DNA of 64,000 bases, taken from Streptantibioticus ferralitis (GTDB lineage Bacteria > Actinomycetota > Actinomycetes > Streptomycetales > Streptomycetaceae). Under the pieces are notes generated by a model, which saw only the letters and a program-made list of their open reading frames with translations, was not told the DNA's origin and did no database searches. The translations under genes were made by a program, and so were the position numbers. Position 1 is the first letter of the stretch; each line of letters opens with the position of its first letter. Positions 45,273 to 53,704 of the stretch are shown here, one piece after another. The DNA lies in NCBI RefSeq assembly GCF_029223525.1, contig NZ_JARHTQ010000024.1, forward strand, positions 59,000 to 122,999. Direction: 5' to 3'.

Positions 45273-46268
45273 GTGATCGAGCTCGCGGGGGTACCCGAGC
45301 TGATCGACCCGGTCATGGTGGCCGCGTTCGAAGGCTGGAACGACGCCGGGGACGCCGCGTCCGCCGCGGTCGCACACCTGGACCGGGAGTGGAAGGGCGA
45401 GGTGTTCGCGGCACTCGACGCCGAGGACTACTACGACTTCCAGGTCAACCGGCCGACCGTATGGCTGGACGGTGGGACCCGGAAGATCACCTGGCCCACC
45501 ACCCGGCTCTCGGTGGTACGAGTCCAGGGCCCCACGCCACGCGACCTGGTCCTGGTCCGGGGCATCGAGCCCAGTATGCGCTGGCGCTCCTTCTGCAACG
45601 AACTCATGGGGTTCGCCCATGAGTTGGGCGTGGAGATGGTGGTGATCCTCGGCGCGCTGCTCGGCGACACCCCGCACACCCGCCCGGTGCCGGTCACCGG
45701 TGTCACCTCCGACCCGGATCTGGCCCGCACGCTGAACCTTGAGGAGTCCCGCTACGAGGGCCCCACAGGCATCGTGGGCATCCTGCAGGAAGCCTGCACC
45801 CACGCGGGCATTCCGACGGTGAGCCTGTGGGCGGCGGTCCCGCACTACGTGTCGCAGCCGCCGAACCCGAAGGCGACCCTGGCGCTGCTCAACCGCCTGG
45901 AGGACCTGATCGACCTGCGCATCCCGCCGGGCGAGCTTCCCGAGGACGCGCGCGCCTGGCAGCTGGGGGTCGACCAGCTGGCCGCCGAGGACAGCGAGGT
46001 CGCCGAGTACGTGCAGACGCTGGAGGAGGCCCGGGACACCGCCGAACTCCCCGAGGCCTCCGGCGAGGCGATCGCCCGGGAGTTCGAGCGCTATCTGCGC
46101 CGCCGTGACGGCCAGCCCGGATCGCACGCCACCGAGAGCGGAGACAGCCGGGACATAGGACCTTTCCTGCGCGGTCCGCAGCTCGCCCGCGACGAGGACA
46201 AGGCGGAGCGCGAAGAGGGCGGTCCGGAGGACGCCGACGGTTCCGATTCCGAGGAGTCCGGACAGTAG
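45273..46268 (+). CDS. parJ: PAC2-family protein ParJ
   Basis: A 331-aa PAC2-fold protein (residues ~1-240: MVAAFEGWNDAGDAASAAV; RPTVWLDGGTRKITWP; VVILGALLGDTPHTRPVPV; YEGPTGIVGILQ). The C-terminal ~60 residues are acidic and disordered. The orthologue next to mshC in S. coelicolor (SCO1662, as I recall) is ParJ, an actinobacterial signature protein that regulates ParA polymerisation during sporulation septation. Family and position agree; the function is transferred by that synteny. GTG 45273 with AAGGAGG upstream. It is convergent with mshC. Confidence 0.85.
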   Translation: MIELAGVPELIDPVMVAAFEGWNDAGDAASAAVAHLDREWKGEVFAALDAEDYYDFQVNRPTVWLDGGTRKITWPTTRLSVVRVQGPTPRDLVLVRGIEPSMRWRSFCNELMGFAHELGVEMVVILGALLGDTPHTRPVPVTGVTSDPDLARTLNLEESRYEGPTGIVGILQEACTHAGIPTVSLWAAVPHYVSQPPNPKATLALLNRLEDLIDLRIPPGELPEDARAWQLGVDQLAAEDSEVAEYVQTLEEARDTAELPEASGEAIAREFERYLRRRDGQPGSHATESGDSRDIGPFLRGPQLARDEDKAEREEGGPEDADGSDSEESGQ

Positions 46269-46290
46269 CTTCGGCGGCAACCGCAGATGC

Positions 46291-46325
46291 GTAAGGGGCG
46301 CCCACCCGTGGTGGGCGCCCCTTAC
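46291..46325. terminator. Bidirectional terminator between parJ and mshC
   Basis: Perfect 16-bp inverted repeat (46291-46306 / 46310-46325) with a CGT loop, between two convergent genes. Confidence 0.85.
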
Positions 46326-46432
46326 CGGTTGAGGGACCGGTCGACGGGACCCGGCGACGGGACCGGGTGCCCCGGCCGCCATGACCGGGGCACCTGATTG
46401 ATGAGACGTTTCTTCGCTGTCTGTTCGGACCG

Positions 46433-47662
46433 CTACAGTGCGACGCCGAGCAGCGCGTCCACCGCCCTGGAGACCAGTCCCGGCGCACCGGTGTCCGTAC
46501 CGCCCTCGGCGTGCTGCAACTGCGCCCAGCGGTCGACGGCGGCCAGCGCGGCGGGGGCGTTCAGGTCATCGGCGAGCGCCTCGCGGATCTGCTCGAGCAG
46601 CGCGTCGGAGGACGGCCCGTCAGGACGCGAGACGGCCGCGCGCCACCGGTCGAGGCGTGCGACGGCCTCGGCCAACACGGCGTCGGTCCACTCCCAGTTG
46701 GCGCGGTAGTGGTGCGCCAGCAGGGCGAGCCGTATGGCGGCCGGGTCGACTCCGTCCTGGCGGAGCTTGGAGACGAAGACCAGGTTGCCCTTGGACTTCG
46801 ACATCTTCTCGCCGTGCAGGGCGACCATCCCGGCGTGTACGTACGCCTTGGCGAACGGGAACTTGCCGGTGAGCACCTGGGCGTGCGAAGCGCCCATCTC
46901 GTGGTGCGGGAAGGCCAGGTCGGAGCCGCCGCCCTGGACGTCGAAGCCCATGCCGAGGTGGTCGAGCGCGATGGCCACACACTCGATGTGCCAACCGGGA
47001 CGGCCGGGGCCCAGCGAGCCCCCGTCCCAGCTCGGCTCACCGTCACGGGCGGCCATCCACAGCATCGGGTCGAGCGGGTTCTTCTTGCCCGGCCGGTCCG
47101 GGTCACCGCCGCGCTCGGCGGACAGCCGCCGCATGACGGCCGCGTCGAGTCGGGAGACCTTGCCGAAGTCCGGGTCGGACTCGACGGAGAAGTAGACGTC
47201 GCCGTCGAGTTCGTAGGCCGCACCCGCGTCGCGCAGCCGCTCCACCAGCGGGACGATCCCGGGGATGGCCTCGACCGCGCCGATGTAGTGCCGCGGCGGA
47301 AGCAGCCGCAGGGCCGTCATGTCCTCGCGGAACAGGGCGGTTTCGCGCTCGGCGAGCTCGGTCCAGTCGACTCCGGTCTCGGCGGCCCGCACCAGCAGCG
47401 GATCGTCGACATCGGTGACGTTCTGTACGTAGTGAACCTGCCGCTTCGTGTCGAGCCACACGCGCTGCACGAGGTCGAACGCGGTGTATGTGGCCGCGTG
47501 CCCCATGTGGGTGGCGTCATAGGGGGTGATGCCGCATACGTAGATGCGGGCAACGGGACCGGGGTCCAGGGTTACCGGACCGTCCGTCGCGGTGTCGTGG
47601 AGGCGGAGTTCGCGTCCCCTGCCAGGCAGGGCGGGAACCTCCGAAGCGGGCCAGGCATGCAT
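46433..47662 (-). CDS. mshC: Mycothiol synthesis Cys:GlcN-Ins ligase MshC
   Basis: It joins L-cysteine to GlcN-inositol using ATP, the third step of mycothiol synthesis. It has 409 aa and is related to cysteinyl-tRNA synthetase. The HIGH-like motif is THMGHA (51-56), KMSKS is at 286-290, and zinc ligands fit Cys43, Cys228 and His253. It lacks the tRNA-binding C-terminal domain of CysS, as expected for MshC. The location next to parJ is the standard Streptomyces order. Confidence 0.94.
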   Translation of the reverse strand: MHAWPASEVPALPGRGRELRLHDTATDGPVTLDPGPVARIYVCGITPYDATHMGHAATYTAFDLVQRVWLDTKRQVHYVQNVTDVDDPLLVRAAETGVDWTELAERETALFREDMTALRLLPPRHYIGAVEAIPGIVPLVERLRDAGAAYELDGDVYFSVESDPDFGKVSRLDAAVMRRLSAERGGDPDRPGKKNPLDPMLWMAARDGEPSWDGGSLGPGRPGWHIECVAIALDHLGMGFDVQGGGSDLAFPHHEMGASHAQVLTGKFPFAKAYVHAGMVALHGEKMSKSKGNLVFVSKLRQDGVDPAAIRLALLAHHYRANWEWTDAVLAEAVARLDRWRAAVSRPDGPSSDALLEQIREALADDLNAPAALAAVDRWAQLQHAEGGTDTGAPGLVSRAVDALLGVAL

Positions 47663-47821
47663 GCCTTGAGCCTAACCGGATGCCCGTTCCGGATACGAGC
47701 CGGGACCAGCAGGGATGGCCGGATTCACGGTCTTGCGTTACGGGGCTCGACGTGCTTACGGCTGCGCACCGCATCGAGGACGCCGCACACGCGAAAGGTC
47801 CGGACCGGGGGCGCCCGGTGT

Positions 47822-48658
47822 TCAGACCGGCGGCCAGGGAATCGCGGGCCAGCGGCCACTCGGCTCCGGGTGGCGGCCGGTGGCGAGCAGCGTGGTCACC
47901 CGGGCCCGCAGCGCCGCCAGCTCGGCCTCGGTCAGCAGTGTGGACAGCCGCTCGCCCAGATCATCGCCGAGGGCGTCGGAGAGCAGCCGAAGCGCCTCCC
48001 GGGCGTCCTCGGTCAGCGGCTCGCCCGCCCAGCCCCACAGCAGGGTGCGCAGCTTGTCGTCGGTGTGGAACGAGACACCGTGGTCGATTCCGTACAGCCG
48101 CCCGTCCGCGGTGGGCAGCAGGTGGCCGCCCTTGCGGTCGGCGTTGTTGATCACGGCGTCCAGGACGGCCAGCCGACGCAACCGCTCGTCGTCGGCGTGC
48201 ACCAGGAGCGCAGTGCGTCCCTCGTCCACCTCCGCGAAGGCCACCGCCTTCCAGCCGTCGCCGGGCTCGTCGTCCTCGACGAGCGCGAGCAGCTCAGCGC
48301 TGGGATCGGCTTCGATCCACAGCTGGCACATGCCCTCGCCGTATGGCCCGTCGCGCAGCACGGTGGGCGGCACCAGGTCCCAGCCGGTGGCCTCGGAGAC
48401 CAGGTATGCGGCCACCTCACGGGCGGCCAGCGAGCCGTCCGGAAAGTCCCACAGCGGCCGCTCGCCGGCTATCGGCTTGTAGACGCACATGGCCTTGCCG
48501 CCGTCGTACTCCACGGCGCAGTACAGCACCGCGTTCGAGGCCTCCCGCAGCTGCCCGCGGACGGTCAGCGCGCCCTTGGCCAGCAGCTCGACGCCGTCGG
48601 CGTGGTGTGTGCCGTCGGACGTCACCCCGCCCGGCGGTACCCGTTCTGGCGCGGGCAT
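47822..48658 (-). CDS. SCO1664-family protein with PI3/4-kinase-like fold
   Basis: About 278 aa. It has kinase-like features: CVYKPIAGERPLWDFPDG (nucleotide-binding Lys), REVAAYLVSEATGWDLVPPTV, NNADRKGGHLL (catalytic-loop-like, with Asp and Asn) and YGIDHGVSFH (DxG-like metal motif). This is the actinobacterial family usually found next to DUF3090 and a phosphomutase. ATG 48658 gives a 37-base overlap with DUF3090; a longer frame begins at 48691. The true reaction is not known to me. Confidence 0.8.
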   Translation of the reverse strand: MPAPERVPPGGVTSDGTHHADGVELLAKGALTVRGQLREASNAVLYCAVEYDGGKAMCVYKPIAGERPLWDFPDGSLAAREVAAYLVSEATGWDLVPPTVLRDGPYGEGMCQLWIEADPSAELLALVEDDEPGDGWKAVAFAEVDEGRTALLVHADDERLRRLAVLDAVINNADRKGGHLLPTADGRLYGIDHGVSFHTDDKLRTLLWGWAGEPLTEDAREALRLLSDALGDDLGERLSTLLTEAELAALRARVTTLLATGRHPEPSGRWPAIPWPPV

Positions 48659-49221
48659 ACATGTCCTTCCGGGTCTAGGGGCAGGCTGCACAGCGGGCAG
48701 GGCGGTCGGCCCGCGGAGACCACCTCCAGGGCCCGTTTGGCGAACGATCGGGCCTGCGCCCCGGTCAGCCGGACCCGCAGCATCGGCGGCCCGTTCTCCT
48801 CGTCCTGGAGCAGCATCTCCTCCGCTGCCTCCAGGTCCTCGGAGGACATCTCGGAGTCGGCCTCGATCTCGACCAGCGCCTGCGCCTCGAGGATCATCCG
48901 CTCGGCGGTGGTGTCCCAGGCGAGTGCCATGGTGCCGACCCGGAACTCCTCTTCGACAGGCGCATCGAGCGGCGCGGTGTCGGTCAGCTCGGCCGGTGCC
49001 ACGGCCGGTACCGCGGCGCTGCCGCCGCTGCGCCGTACCACCTCGTCCAACAACTCGTCGATGCGCTCGGCCAGCGCTTCCACCTGGGTCTTCTCCAACG
49101 CCACACTGGTGGTGCGCCCGGCCGCGGTCGCCTGCAGGAAGAAGGTGCGCTGGCCCGGCTGCCCTACCGTACCGGCCACGAACCGGTCCGGCTGCTCGTA
49201 GAAGAACACCTGACGGGGCAC
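48622..49221 (-). CDS. DUF3090 family protein
   Basis: A 199-aa acidic protein, MPRQVFFYEQPDRFVAGTVGQPGQRTFFLQA at the start. It ends with a possible zinc knuckle (CPLCSLPLDPEGHVCPR). The central region is Glu-rich with no catalytic motif I recognise. It sits between the kinase-like gene and the phosphomutase gene; this trio also lies near mshC in mycobacteria as I recall. GTG 49221. Confidence 0.85.
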   Translation of the reverse strand: MPRQVFFYEQPDRFVAGTVGQPGQRTFFLQATAAGRTTSVALEKTQVEALAERIDELLDEVVRRSGGSAAVPAVAPAELTDTAPLDAPVEEEFRVGTMALAWDTTAERMILEAQALVEIEADSEMSSEDLEAAEEMLLQDEENGPPMLRVRLTGAQARSFAKRALEVVSAGRPPCPLCSLPLDPEGHVCPRQNGYRRAG

Positions 49222-49319
49222 GTCCGCTCCGTTTGCTCGGCTGCTTGGTTACTTGCTCGCTTCACGTGCCATCACGTGATCGCGCGGAATCCGCGGCACC
49301 ACCCTACTGCGGAAGGCGA

Positions 49320-50021
49320 TCACGGTGCGCCGGTGGCTCCGCCGACCACCGCGTCGTCTCCGGCGCCCACCTCCGCGGACGGGCGGGGCAGCAGTCCGCC
49401 GAACTCCCCGGTGTCACCGAGGCGGAGCAGATACGGGCGCAACGGCGTGTACCGGATGGCGGTGATCGAGCAGGGTTCCACCGACAGCCGCTGGAACAGG
49501 TCGAGATGCATACCGAGCGCGTCCGCGGCAAGCGACTTGATGATGTCGCCATGTGAACAGACCAGGTACATCGCGTCCGGTCCGTGCTCGGCCTCGATCC
49601 GCGCGTTCCAGTCCCGTATCGCGTCGACGGCGCGGGCCTGCATGGCACGTACCGACTCGCCGGTGTCGCCGGGGAAGACGGCGGCCGACGGGTGGTGCTG
49701 GACGGTCTGCCACAGCGGCTCGCCGGCGAGCTCCACCAGCTTGCGCCCGGTCCAGTCTCCGTACCGGCACTCACCCACCCGGTCGTCGGTGTGGATCGGC
49801 AGCTCGGGCCGGGCGTCCAGCAGTGGGCGCACGGTCTCCCGGCAGCGCTGGAGCGGGCTGGAGACCACGGCGGTGATCGGCAGCTCGGCGAGGCGTCCGG
49901 CGAGTGCCGCGGCCTGCGCGCTGCCGCGCTCGTCCAGGCCCACTCCGGGGCTCCATCCGGCGAGCACTCCGTCGGCGTTTGCGGTGGACCGGCCGTGCCG
50001 GACAAGGATCACGATGGGCAT
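49320..50021 (-). CDS. Histidine-phosphatase-type phosphomutase (MSMEG_4193 family)
   Basis: A 233-aa protein. The phosphohistidine motif is LVRHGRSTANADG, with Arg/His partners in SSPLQRCRET, GECRYGDWTG and VCSHGDIIKS. It has all residues of an active histidine phosphatase. Its substrate is unknown; it may act with the adjacent kinase-like protein. ATG 50021 is used, because the longer upstream frame is Arg/Pro-rich and does not resemble the family. Confidence 0.9.
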   Translation of the reverse strand: MPIVILVRHGRSTANADGVLAGWSPGVGLDERGSAQAAALAGRLAELPITAVVSSPLQRCRETVRPLLDARPELPIHTDDRVGECRYGDWTGRKLVELAGEPLWQTVQHHPSAAVFPGDTGESVRAMQARAVDAIRDWNARIEAEHGPDAMYLVCSHGDIIKSLAADALGMHLDLFQRLSVEPCSITAIRYTPLRPYLLRLGDTGEFGGLLPRPSAEVGAGDDAVVGGATGAP

Positions 50022-50710
50022 GGTTCCGAGCGTACGGCCAGGGTCCGACAACCCAGAAGCTCCCGGGGCGCGCTGATCACCGGACCGATGCCTCTGCACC
50101 GTCCCGCCCGCCGCCCGCGGCGCGCGGCGGCCTTCGGCGCGGCGGACCGGCACCGGAGCGTGGACCCACACATGAACGGCGTGCTCGTGGATACCGGGAT
50201 GGGGCGAACTCCGGGATGATCCGAAGGCGTTGAAGGGCTGGGCCGGGTGCTCGTGGGCCGGGGCAGCCCGGTGACCGCCGGTCCGCGCCATCGCGGCTGT
50301 TCACCGGCGCCGCGGACAGCTCTTGGTGTCGCGACGGGCAGCGCCCGAACGGGTCACCGCGTCACGGCTGCTCGTCCCCCGCGACGGCGAAGCACCCCAT
50401 AGCGCGATGGAACGCCGCGGGTGGCGCATGGCGGTGTCGGCGAGCACCGCAGCCGCCCACTGACGGGTGACCGCTGGGCGTAACCCTTCGCCTCGCACGG
50501 CGTTGTGTTTGGTGACGGCCGTGGCGGGGAAGACGCCCGAGCCCCCACCACGGCCGCAGAAACGTCACCACACCGCGCGCAGCCGGATCGTCCGGCGCGC
50601 CACCATCCCGCGCCGCCTCCCACCAGACGCGCCCCGCGCCCGTCCGCAGGGCTGGGTAAGGTGCGATGGGATCGGTGGTACGCCAGGGGACGGGATCGCG
50701 AAGCGTGGAC
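50022..50710. other. Long gap with a strong hairpin
   Basis: About 690 bases with no convincing gene; ORFs are low-complexity. A hairpin is formed by GGCCGTGGCGGGG (50517-50529) and CCCCACCACGGCC (50542-50554; one mismatch) with a 12-base loop. It might be a structured RNA, an attenuator or a terminator. The region upstream of it is GC-rich and without other clear signals. Confidence 0.5.
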
Positions 50711-51316
50711 ATGTTCAGCAAGGCCGCCAGACGTCATACGACGCCCGGTCGGCCAGGGCCTGCGGGTGCCGACTGGTCGCCGTACGCTCGCCTCGATGAC
50801 GCCTCCCGCGCCTACTTCCTGCACGCCGACGTCGCGTTGGAGGCGATCGCGGGGGTGCTGGGCCGCCGCAGGGTACGCGGATTCACTCTGGAGCGGGTGG
50901 TCGATCTGACGGAGGCCGGCGCCTCGGTCTGGCAGGAGGCAGCGGTGTGCGACGGCCGGCGGCTGATCCTGTGGCACAGCGAGGAGTTGACGGACATGGC
51001 CGCGCCCGGCGGCACGGTTCTCGACTCGTCGATCCAGGTACTGCCGCTGGACGCCATCGGCCATGTGGGGATGCGCACCCTGGTCGGCCGTGACGAGCGG
51101 GGCCAGCGGGTGGACCGCGGGGTCTATCTGGTGCTGGCGACGGCGACGCCGCATGAACTCAGCGCGGTCCAGACGGATCCCGAATCCCCGGTGGCCTCGG
51201 CACGGGTCCGGCCGGAGGCATTCCGGTTCAGCAAGTCCCTTGAGGACGGCGGTCCTGGCCAGATAGCACGACTGATCGCGTTCGGCAGGCTGCTGGGGCG
51301 GCTGGTACCGAGCTGA
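50711..51316 (+). CDS. Conserved hypothetical protein
   Basis: A 201-aa protein that I do not recognise. It has no transmembrane segment and no metal motif. Features seen: YFLHADVALEAIAGVLGRRRVRGFTLERVVDLTEAG, ILWHSEELTDMAAPGG, and a C-terminal FRFSKSLEDGGPGQIARLIAFGRLLGRLVPS. Codon use looks normal. The start is uncertain: ATG 50711 is listed, but ATG 50666 with AAGGTG upstream would add 15 residues. It is convergent with the LLM oxidoreductase gene. Confidence 0.7.
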   Translation: MFSKAARRHTTPGRPGPAGADWSPYARLDDASRAYFLHADVALEAIAGVLGRRRVRGFTLERVVDLTEAGASVWQEAAVCDGRRLILWHSEELTDMAAPGGTVLDSSIQVLPLDAIGHVGMRTLVGRDERGQRVDRGVYLVLATATPHELSAVQTDPESPVASARVRPEAFRFSKSLEDGGPGQIARLIAFGRLLGRLVPS

Positions 51317-51409
51317 CGCGGCTCGGGCAGGCCAGCCGGTCTCCGGTGGGTTGCGACTGGTCCGGCGATACCGAGCCAGCCGCAACCCGATCGGGGTCCG
51401 GCGCGGAGA

Positions 51410-52471
51410 TCACGCCAGTCCGGCGCGCTCCAAGGCGTCAACACCCGCGCGCAGCGCGGAGATCCGCTCGTCCAGGGTGAACCCGGCGGGCGAGAGCGTC
51501 AGCGTGGTCACGCCCGCCTCGGCGTACGCCCGCATCCGGTCGGCGATCCGGTCGACCGGGCCGAGCAGGCAGGTCTTGTCGATCAGGTCGTGCGGCACAG
51601 CGGCAGCGGCGCCCGCCTTGTCGCCGGACAGGTACTTGTCCTGGATCTCGGCGGCTTCCTTCGCGTAACCCATGCGCTGGGCAAGGCGGTTGTAGAAGTT
51701 CTGCTGGCGGCTGCCCATCCCGCCGACGTACAGCGCGGTATACGGGCGGAACTGGTCGGCCAGCGTCTCGATGTCGTCGCCGACCGCGATCGGCAGCGTC
51801 GGGCAGACGTCGAATCCGTCCAGGGTCTTGCCCACCCGCTCGCGGCCGGCGCGCAGCGAGGACAGCGCGGTCTCCTCCAGGTGCTCGGCGGCAGGGAAGA
51901 TCAGCAGCGCGCCGTCGGCGATCTCGCCGGTCTGTTCGAGGTTCTTCGGGCCGATCGCGGCGATGTACAGCGGGATGTACTCGCGCACCGGGTGCACCGT
52001 GAGCTTGAGCGGCTTGCCGGGGCCGTCGGGGAGCGGCAGCGTCCAGTGCTCGCCCTGGTGGGAGAGCCGCTCGCGGGACATCGCCTTGCGGACGATCTCG
52101 ACGTACTCACGGGTGCGCGCCAGCGGCTTGTCGAACTTGACGCCGTACCAGCCCTCGGAGACCTGCGGCCCCGAGACTCCGAGGCCGAGCCGGAACCGGC
52201 CGCCGGACAGCGAGTCCAGGGTGGCCGCGGTCATCGCGGTCATGGCCGGGGTGCGCGCCGGGATCTGGAAGATGGCCGAGCCGACGTCGATGCGCTCGGT
52301 CTGCGCCGCGACCCAGGACAGCACGGTCGCCGCGTCCGATCCGTAGGCCTCGGCGGCCCAGCAGACCGAGTAGCCGAGCTGGTCGGCCTCACGCGCCACG
52401 GCGAGGTTGTCCGCGTCCATTCCGGCGCCCCAGTACCCGAGGTTGATCCCGAGCCGCATTCCGCTCGCCAT
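51410..52471 (-). CDS. LLM-class F420-dependent oxidoreductase
   Basis: A 353-aa bacterial-luciferase-like TIM barrel. It has MRLGINLGYWGAGMDADN at the start, LDSLSGGRFRLGLGVSGPQVSEGWYG and YIPLYIAAIGPKNLEQTGEIADGALL, typical of F420-dependent reductases and dehydrogenases. The substrate is unknown. ATG 52471 with AGGGGAG five bases upstream is preferred to a later ATG at 52459. It is divergent from the aldo/keto reductase. Confidence 0.9.
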   Translation of the reverse strand: MASGMRLGINLGYWGAGMDADNLAVAREADQLGYSVCWAAEAYGSDAATVLSWVAAQTERIDVGSAIFQIPARTPAMTAMTAATLDSLSGGRFRLGLGVSGPQVSEGWYGVKFDKPLARTREYVEIVRKAMSRERLSHQGEHWTLPLPDGPGKPLKLTVHPVREYIPLYIAAIGPKNLEQTGEIADGALLIFPAAEHLEETALSSLRAGRERVGKTLDGFDVCPTLPIAVGDDIETLADQFRPYTALYVGGMGSRQQNFYNRLAQRMGYAKEAAEIQDKYLSGDKAGAAAAVPHDLIDKTCLLGPVDRIADRMRAYAEAGVTTLTLSPAGFTLDERISALRAGVDALERAGLA

Positions 52472-52653
52472 ACCGCTCCCCTTACTGATCAGTAACGTCG
52501 TCGTCTCCGGGACTGTAGCGCGGAGCGCGCCGATCAGCGCCTGTCGGGTGTGCCACACCGCCCTGCCTCGCCCGTCGGCCGGGCCGCACTCCCGCGGGCA
52601 CTCCCCCATGCCCCGAGCGACACCGGGAGTGAATCTCAGTAATGTCACCGGGC

Positions 52654-53634
52654 ATGGAGCTAAGGCATCTCGGCCGCACCGGACTGCGCGTCTCCCGGCT
52701 CGGCCTCGGCACCCTGACCTGGGGACGGGACGTCGAGGAACGGGACGCCGCCGACCAACTCAAGACATTCTGGGAGGCTGGCGGCACATTGCTCGATACC
52801 GCGGATGTCTACGCCGACGGCGGCGCGGAGTATCTGCTGGGCCGACTGATGGAGAGCCTGGTGCCGCGCTCCGACCTGGTGATCGCCACGAAGGCGGGCA
52901 GCGTCCCGGACCCCGACCGGCGGTTCGACTGCTCACGCGGCCATCTGCTCTCCGCGCTCGACGCCTCCCTGCAACGACTCGGTACCGACCATGTCGACCT
53001 GTGGCAGGTGCACGCCTTCGACCCCACGACTCCGCTGGACGAGACGCTCCAGGCCCTCGACATCGCGGTCGCCTCCGGCCGCGCCCGGTACGCCGGGGTG
53101 TCCAACTTCTCCGGCTGGCAGCTGGCCAAGGCCGCCACCTGGCAGTCGGCGGGCCAGGGCCGCACTCCGCTGGCGGGTGTGCAGATGGAGTACTCGCTGC
53201 TGCAGCGCGGTGTCGAACGCGAGCTGCTGCCCGCCGCGCTGGACCTCGGCGTCGGGCTGCTCCCCTCCTCACCGCTCGGGCGCGGCGTACTGACCGGCAA
53301 GTACCGCAACGGCACTCCACCGGACTCCCGCGGCGGCTCGGAGCACCTGGCGCCGTTCGTCGCGCCCTATCTCGACGAGCCCGCGCGCCGGATCGTGGAC
53401 GCCGTCGCGACGGCCGCGGACGGCCTGGCGGTCTCCCCGCTGCAGGCCGCCCTCGCCTGGGTGCGGGACCGGCCGGGCGTGGCCGCGCCGATCCTCGGAG
53501 CCCGTACCGCACACCAGCTCAGCCAGGCGTTGTCAGTGGAGGCCCTTACGCTTCCGGATGAGATCAACCAGGCGTTGGACGATGTCTCGGCGCCGGTGCA
53601 TCGCTATCCCGACCACGACTGGAGCACGCTGTGA
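52654..53634 (+). CDS. Aldo/keto reductase
   Basis: About 326 aa. MELRHLGRTGLRVSRLGLGTLTWG is the typical AKR start. The tetrad positions are LLDTADVY (Asp, Tyr), ATKAG (Lys) and LWQVHAFD (His). Family-typical YAGVSNFSGWQL and LGRGVLTGKYR are present. ATG 52654 is chosen by similarity to the usual N-terminus; ATG 52642 would add four residues, and neither has a strong ribosome site. It lies upstream of the RecD-like gene in the same direction. Confidence 0.88.
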   Translation: MELRHLGRTGLRVSRLGLGTLTWGRDVEERDAADQLKTFWEAGGTLLDTADVYADGGAEYLLGRLMESLVPRSDLVIATKAGSVPDPDRRFDCSRGHLLSALDASLQRLGTDHVDLWQVHAFDPTTPLDETLQALDIAVASGRARYAGVSNFSGWQLAKAATWQSAGQGRTPLAGVQMEYSLLQRGVERELLPAALDLGVGLLPSSPLGRGVLTGKYRNGTPPDSRGGSEHLAPFVAPYLDEPARRIVDAVATAADGLAVSPLQAALAWVRDRPGVAAPILGARTAHQLSQALSVEALTLPDEINQALDDVSAPVHRYPDHDWSTL

Positions 53635-53704
53635 GCGACGCACACGCAGCCGATCAGCGCTGCCCCCGGCGCCGCGCCGGCGGAGCAGCGAACGGAGCAG
53701 CACA

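Noticed and set aside
50354..51385. 343-codon minus-strand ORF over the hypothetical gene
   Set aside because: Arg-rich low-complexity product; the plus-strand gene at 50711-51316 has balanced composition and ordinary codon use.
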